Shown here: positions 60,519 to 64,000 of the stretch, one piece after another
How the letters are laid out: each line of letters starts with the position of its first letter
Position numbering within the stretch: the first letter of the stretch is position 1
Source: Rotaria sp. Silwood1
Lineage: Eukaryota > Rotifera > Eurotatoria > Philodinida > Philodinidae
Assembly (NCBI GenBank): GCA_905250075.1
Contig: CAJNOP010000917.1
Coordinates: 1 to 64,000 of the forward strand
Direction: 5' to 3'
DNA: 64,000 nt
Notes under the pieces: generated by a model
Told to the model about the DNA's origin: nothing
What the model saw: only the letters and a program-made list of their open reading frames with translations
The model's database searches: none
Position numbers and translations under genes: made by a program

Positions 60519-61473
60519 TCTAAACTTGTGCTTGAATTTGTTGTTGTTGTGCATCATTAATAAATAATTGAATTTTTTTCTCACCATCAATTAAATCTTG
60601 TTCAGCTTTTTTGAGTGAATCAATTTGTGCTTTTCCTATTTGTATTGTTTCATCTAAACGAGTTCGAACTCTATCAATAACAGCTGTTTGAACAGAATCT
60701 CGATAGACATCTTGAGGAATTTGTGTTGGTGGATATCCATATGGATATGAATATGATGGATTTCCAGCAGTAGTCATTCCCATTCCCATAGGTGTTGGCA
60801 TTGATGATGCTGTTGTTGGATATGGTGTTCCACGACTAACCATACTTGAACCCGAGTATACTGGCGGTGATTGACTAAATGCATCACACATTGCATTTAA
60901 TAAAGTATATAGATCACTATTTGGCTAAAATAAAATTAAATAAAATTAAAAATAAAATAAATAAATTGATGTTTTACATGACGCCAATTTCTAACATAAG
61001 GTATAATAATAGTTCCATCAGGTTGAACATCTTTACTTGTTGTTGAAACAAACATATCTGCTGTTGGTTTAACATAAGCTAATGGCGGAACGATTGGATG
61101 ATCTTGTTGAAACCATATTTCAATAGGAATATTATATCGATTTCCTTTATATTGACATGCTACAGTTCCATGTAAACAAAGTAAATCTTTCGATATTCCA
61201 CTATTATAGTAATATGGAGCAATTTTCAACACTAAAGAAGCTACTTGTGAGTTAATAGCTTGATTAATATCTCGACGAACCAAATCACGATTTGTAGGCT
61301 TTGAAATTGAAAGACTTCTTTTATAAAAATATTCAATTTGTTATTCTTACTCGTGCTCGTTGGATCATTTGTTCTATATCACTTTGAGATGGCCTAGCCA
61401 TATTAGTTGTCGTTGATATGGGACTTGAATCTAACTGTAAACTATTTGAAGATTTTGTATATCTAATAGACAT
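60519..61473 (-). CDS. TSG101: TSG101/Vps23 ESCRT-I subunit, 3' end missing
   Basis: Exons 61473-61351, 61298-60978 and 60924 to the gap edge at 60519 keep phase. After a Ser/Thr-rich leader of about 50 residues comes the UEV (ubiquitin E2 variant) domain: GTVACQYKGNRYNIPIEIWF, HPIVPPLAYVKPTADMFVST, PDGTIIIPYVRNWRHPNSDL. UEV binds ubiquitin and PT/SAP motifs but lacks the E2 cysteine, as here. A Pro/Gly/Tyr/Met-rich linker and the start of a coiled coil (IGKAQIDSLKKAEQDLIDGE) follow. The C-terminal steadiness box would lie in the N gap, so this is an assembly truncation rather than loss. It acts in multivesicular-body sorting and abscission. Confidence 0.9.
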
Positions 61474-61715
61474 AGTTAGAAAAAAAAAAATGAGTAATAA
61501 TCACCTGAAGTGTAATGTCGAGATGCTATGTGATAAGAACGAAAAAAAAAAAACAAATTAACTTTTACTGGCAGTCAAAACAGCAGCAACAAAAGAAAAA
61601 GAACTTGATTAGAATAAAGAACTGACAAGTCAAATAAGACGAGAAAGATGTCAGGAGAAAACAAGGACGATAAAATTGGTTCTTTTATTATTATGATTTT
61701 GTTTTAAACTAATTG

Positions 61716-62201
61716 TTAATTAATAATAGAAGTAAAAAACGAAGATAGTGTTCGTCGTCTATGAATAGAATTATTTGCTGTTGTTGTTGTTGTAGCTAGT
61801 GTTGTTGTCGTTGTTGTTGTTGATATAAGTAAAAATGTATTTGGTTTTGGCATAAGTTGTTTAAGACGAACAAGTTCATCAATTTTATGTGCAAGACGAA
61901 GTGTTAATGTAACAAGTAAAATACAAACAACAAGAAGAAATATGGCAACGATTGTTATAATACGTGATAAAAATTTTTTTCTACTTTCACTTATTGTTGA
62001 ATTAATATTTAGACGATATGTATGAATTTGTGAAGATGATGGTAATGATAAACGATAATCTGTTTTAACATTATCATCAGTAGCTGATGAATTTTCAGTA
62101 GATTGTCCATCTTCAACCATTGATAATATATAATTATCATAATCATATCCTGTTGAATTGCGCTCAAGTGTTGAATCACGTCCTTCAGCCATTGAACACA
62201 A
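61716..62201 (-). CDS. Small single-pass membrane protein, unknown
   Basis: 161 codons from ATG 62201, or MAEGRD three codons later, which has a similar context. The N-terminal half of about 80 residues is polar, acidic and Ser-rich with no signal peptide. One strong helix (IITIVAIFLLVVCILLVTLT) follows, then a short basic/leucine segment (RLAHKIDELVRLKQLMPK) and a Thr-rich tract encoded by a GTT/GTC trinucleotide run (61778-61832). Probably a single-pass protein with a cytoplasmic N-terminus. The family is not recognised. The ORF lies on the same strand as TSG101 and the SLCO gene, with no sign of an operon. Confidence 0.55.
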   Translation of the reverse strand: MCSMAEGRDSTLERNSTGYDYDNYILSMVEDGQSTENSSATDDNVKTDYRLSLPSSSQIHTYRLNINSTISESRKKFLSRIITIVAIFLLVVCILLVTLTLRLAHKIDELVRLKQLMPKPNTFLLISTTTTTTTLATTTTTANNSIHRRRTLSSFFTSIIN

Positions 62202-62942
62202 AATTTAAATAAGATAATTATCTTAAGATAAAAAAAAAATAAAAATAAAAATAATATCTAATGAAGATGTGACTTACCCATCTTCAATTCTTGTCATCAA
62301 ATGTGTTCTCTCTTCTACTTGTAAGATTTCTTATTTTCTGTAGAACGTCATCGACCAAAAGAATTCCGTCAACAACTAGAAGAAGTAGTCGAGAAAAGAG
62401 AAAAGAAAACTTGCCGTTCTTTTTCCATAATCGCTTGAAAACACCGCACTGCCCGTCTTCTTTTCTCTTTTTTCTCTGACGTCAATCTTCCTGTTTTCCT
62501 TTTTTTTTTTCAGCACCTTGCTTTTCCATTGCGATCGTATATTTGTAGAATAACAACATGCAGAAGAAGAAGAAGAAGAAGAGTAATAGCAACAACAACA
62601 AGCGCACGGATGGTTTGATTGTCGAAAATGATTTTCCCATAATTAATAACATTCTCTGTCTATTTACACTACGACATATTTATGTTTTTATCTTCATAAT
62701 ATTGACACTTTCTTCTTGTAAATTCTAACAAGATTAATCACATTATGTTAACGAAATTTTTTGCAAAAAATTTAATAAATAATAATTTTTATCAGATCAA
62801 TATATTATACAGACATTTATTTAAATAATTTTAAAGCTTTATCAGATGTAATTCAAATAATTACAAAACAAAAGAAAAAAAAAAACAAAGAATTCTAAAT
62901 GAATAAAATAATGAGATTCACCAATTGAAAAAATTTGATTGA
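62202..62942. other. Intergenic
   Basis: Contains an AGA/AGAAGA trinucleotide run (62562-62584) and AT-rich DNA; no gene. Confidence 0.4.
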
Positions 62943-64000
62943 CTATGAAGTTGAAATAATTAAAAGATTTTCTTGTTCTTGAAATTGTAATGTTGAAGGA
63001 GGAGGAAAAGGATGAGAAGAAGACGGATTATTCGGTGTTTTATGTCGCCTTATTGTTACAATGAGTAAAATAATTAAAAGAAAAAATGAAATTCCTTTAA
63101 TAATAATTGCTGTACCAAATAATGTTAATGGAAGTCGATCTCCATTATATATAAAACAAGATCCACGACGATCGCATGTTGCTTGAGACCAAAATAAACA
63201 TTGATTATCAATAATAATTCCAAATAAGATTGGTGCAGGAATTTGAGCAAGAATTTTCATAATACAATTTTCTAAACCTAAACCAAATGATTGAAGTTCA
63301 TGTTGAACTGAACGTAATATTATAATTAATTGTGGTGTTGCCATTAATGTTTGAAAAAATGTCACAACAAATAATATTAATAAAAATAAAAATGTTTCAG
63401 TAAAACATTTATTTTGACATGAACCTGAACGAACATTTTGTCCTTTTGGTAAACATGTACAATTTGAATAATCCTTTAAAAAAGAAACAAAATTTCAATT
63501 ATTTTATATTAGAAAACAAATATATCTTACTGTTCCATTAATAAATGTACAACCAGCATGACATGGTGAAAGATAAGTAATTTGTTCTTGATAACAAATT
63601 GGTTCATATATATGAGATGCACAATGACATGAATTTGAACATTGTGTGTCACCTTGATATATTGTTGTTGATTGACATTTTAGAAATAAAAGTGCAATTA
63701 AACCAAACCATGATATTAAACAAGCCATTAAAATCATTTTTATACATTGAAGAATACCCATATGAAAACGACGAACTAAATATCCACCTGTAAATGTACC
63801 AAATACAGCTGCTGGAACAACAATTGAACCAGTTAATGTACTTGATAATGATGATGATAAATTAAATACAGATTCAATATATTTTACCATAAATGTTGTA
63901 AATGATACAACAAGGATCTATATTTAAATATTCATACGTTAATTAAATCTATTAATGGAAATTATTTAACAACTTACACTTTCAACTGAATTAATCAAAA
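62943..64000 (-). CDS. Organic anion transporter (OATP/SLCO), 3' part
   Basis: Three exon pieces (from the window edge 64000 to 63978, 63917-63531, 63473-62943) keep phase. The order is: helix, then GTFTGGYLVRRFHMGILQCI; a large cysteine-rich loop with a Kazal-like core (CSNSCHCASHIYEPICYQEQ, ITYLSPCHAGC); GSCQNKCFTETFLFLL; helices with FGLGLENCIMKILAQIPAPI; IIDNQCLFWSQATCDRRGSC; and a last helix with a Pro/Ser-rich cytoplasmic tail. The Kazal-type loop between helices 9 and 10 is the hallmark of SLCO sodium-independent organic anion carriers at the plasma membrane. The N-terminal two-thirds lie beyond the window. Confidence 0.9.

Overview
The window reads as nuclear DNA of a bdelloid rotifer. 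The DNA is strongly AT-rich, and its genes are split by very short (about 50-60 nt) GT-AG introns. It carries a degenerate LDLa/EGF/seven-helix receptor of a type expanded in bdelloids, many TGTGGG-type repeats (as I recall, the bdelloid telomere hexamer), and a transporter that looks fungal. The species cannot be fixed from the sequence alone. Four runs of exactly 100 N (11661-11760, 29032-29131, 40148-40247, 60419-60518) are scaffold joins of unknown true size.

Bases 1-29031 look like accessory DNA. They hold broken genes: a receptor pseudogene at 1.9-5.6 kb, an unknown relic at 5.9-6.4 kb, an F-box pseudogene at 13.0-14.0 kb, a split JEN-like carboxylate transporter at 19.3-22.2 kb and a TPR pseudogene at 28.5-29.0 kb. 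Between them lie tandem satellites, inverted-repeat elements, a 2-kb element with CCCAGGT ends, and most of a dispersed set of (TGTGGG)n...(CCCACA)n palindromes. Only one long intact gene lies here, a secreted 336-residue protein at 8.0-9.0 kb with an aerolysin-like C-terminal pattern.

Bases 29132-64000 are gene-dense and mostly intact: NBAS (28 exons modelled, about 1898 aa), kish-B/TMEM167B (74 aa) only 73 bp downstream, an unknown 168-aa gene, a DED-type caspase, a CFAP90/C5orf49-like ciliary gene, a TM2-domain protein, a MAM-like type I membrane protein, a divergent beta-tubulin, an unknown two-exon gene, TSG101 (cut by a gap), a small single-pass membrane protein, and the 3' end of an OATP/SLCO transporter. 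These are housekeeping functions (ER-Golgi traffic, ESCRT, cytoskeleton, cilia, apoptosis, transport), not a single pathway.

The most unusual signals are: (1) at least eight telomere-like palindromes, all with G-rich strands converging on the centre, some with mirror-matched arms; (2) a fungal-type JEN transporter with one frameshift and a repeat-filled interruption; (3) a beta-tubulin with Cys at position 143 of the nucleotide-binding glycine loop; (4) a possible NBAS/kish-B trans-spliced gene pair; (5) a hAT-type MITE with an 8-bp target duplication, and several apparently uncatalogued non-autonomous elements. Gene names rest on protein motifs recognised by eye; no search was run.
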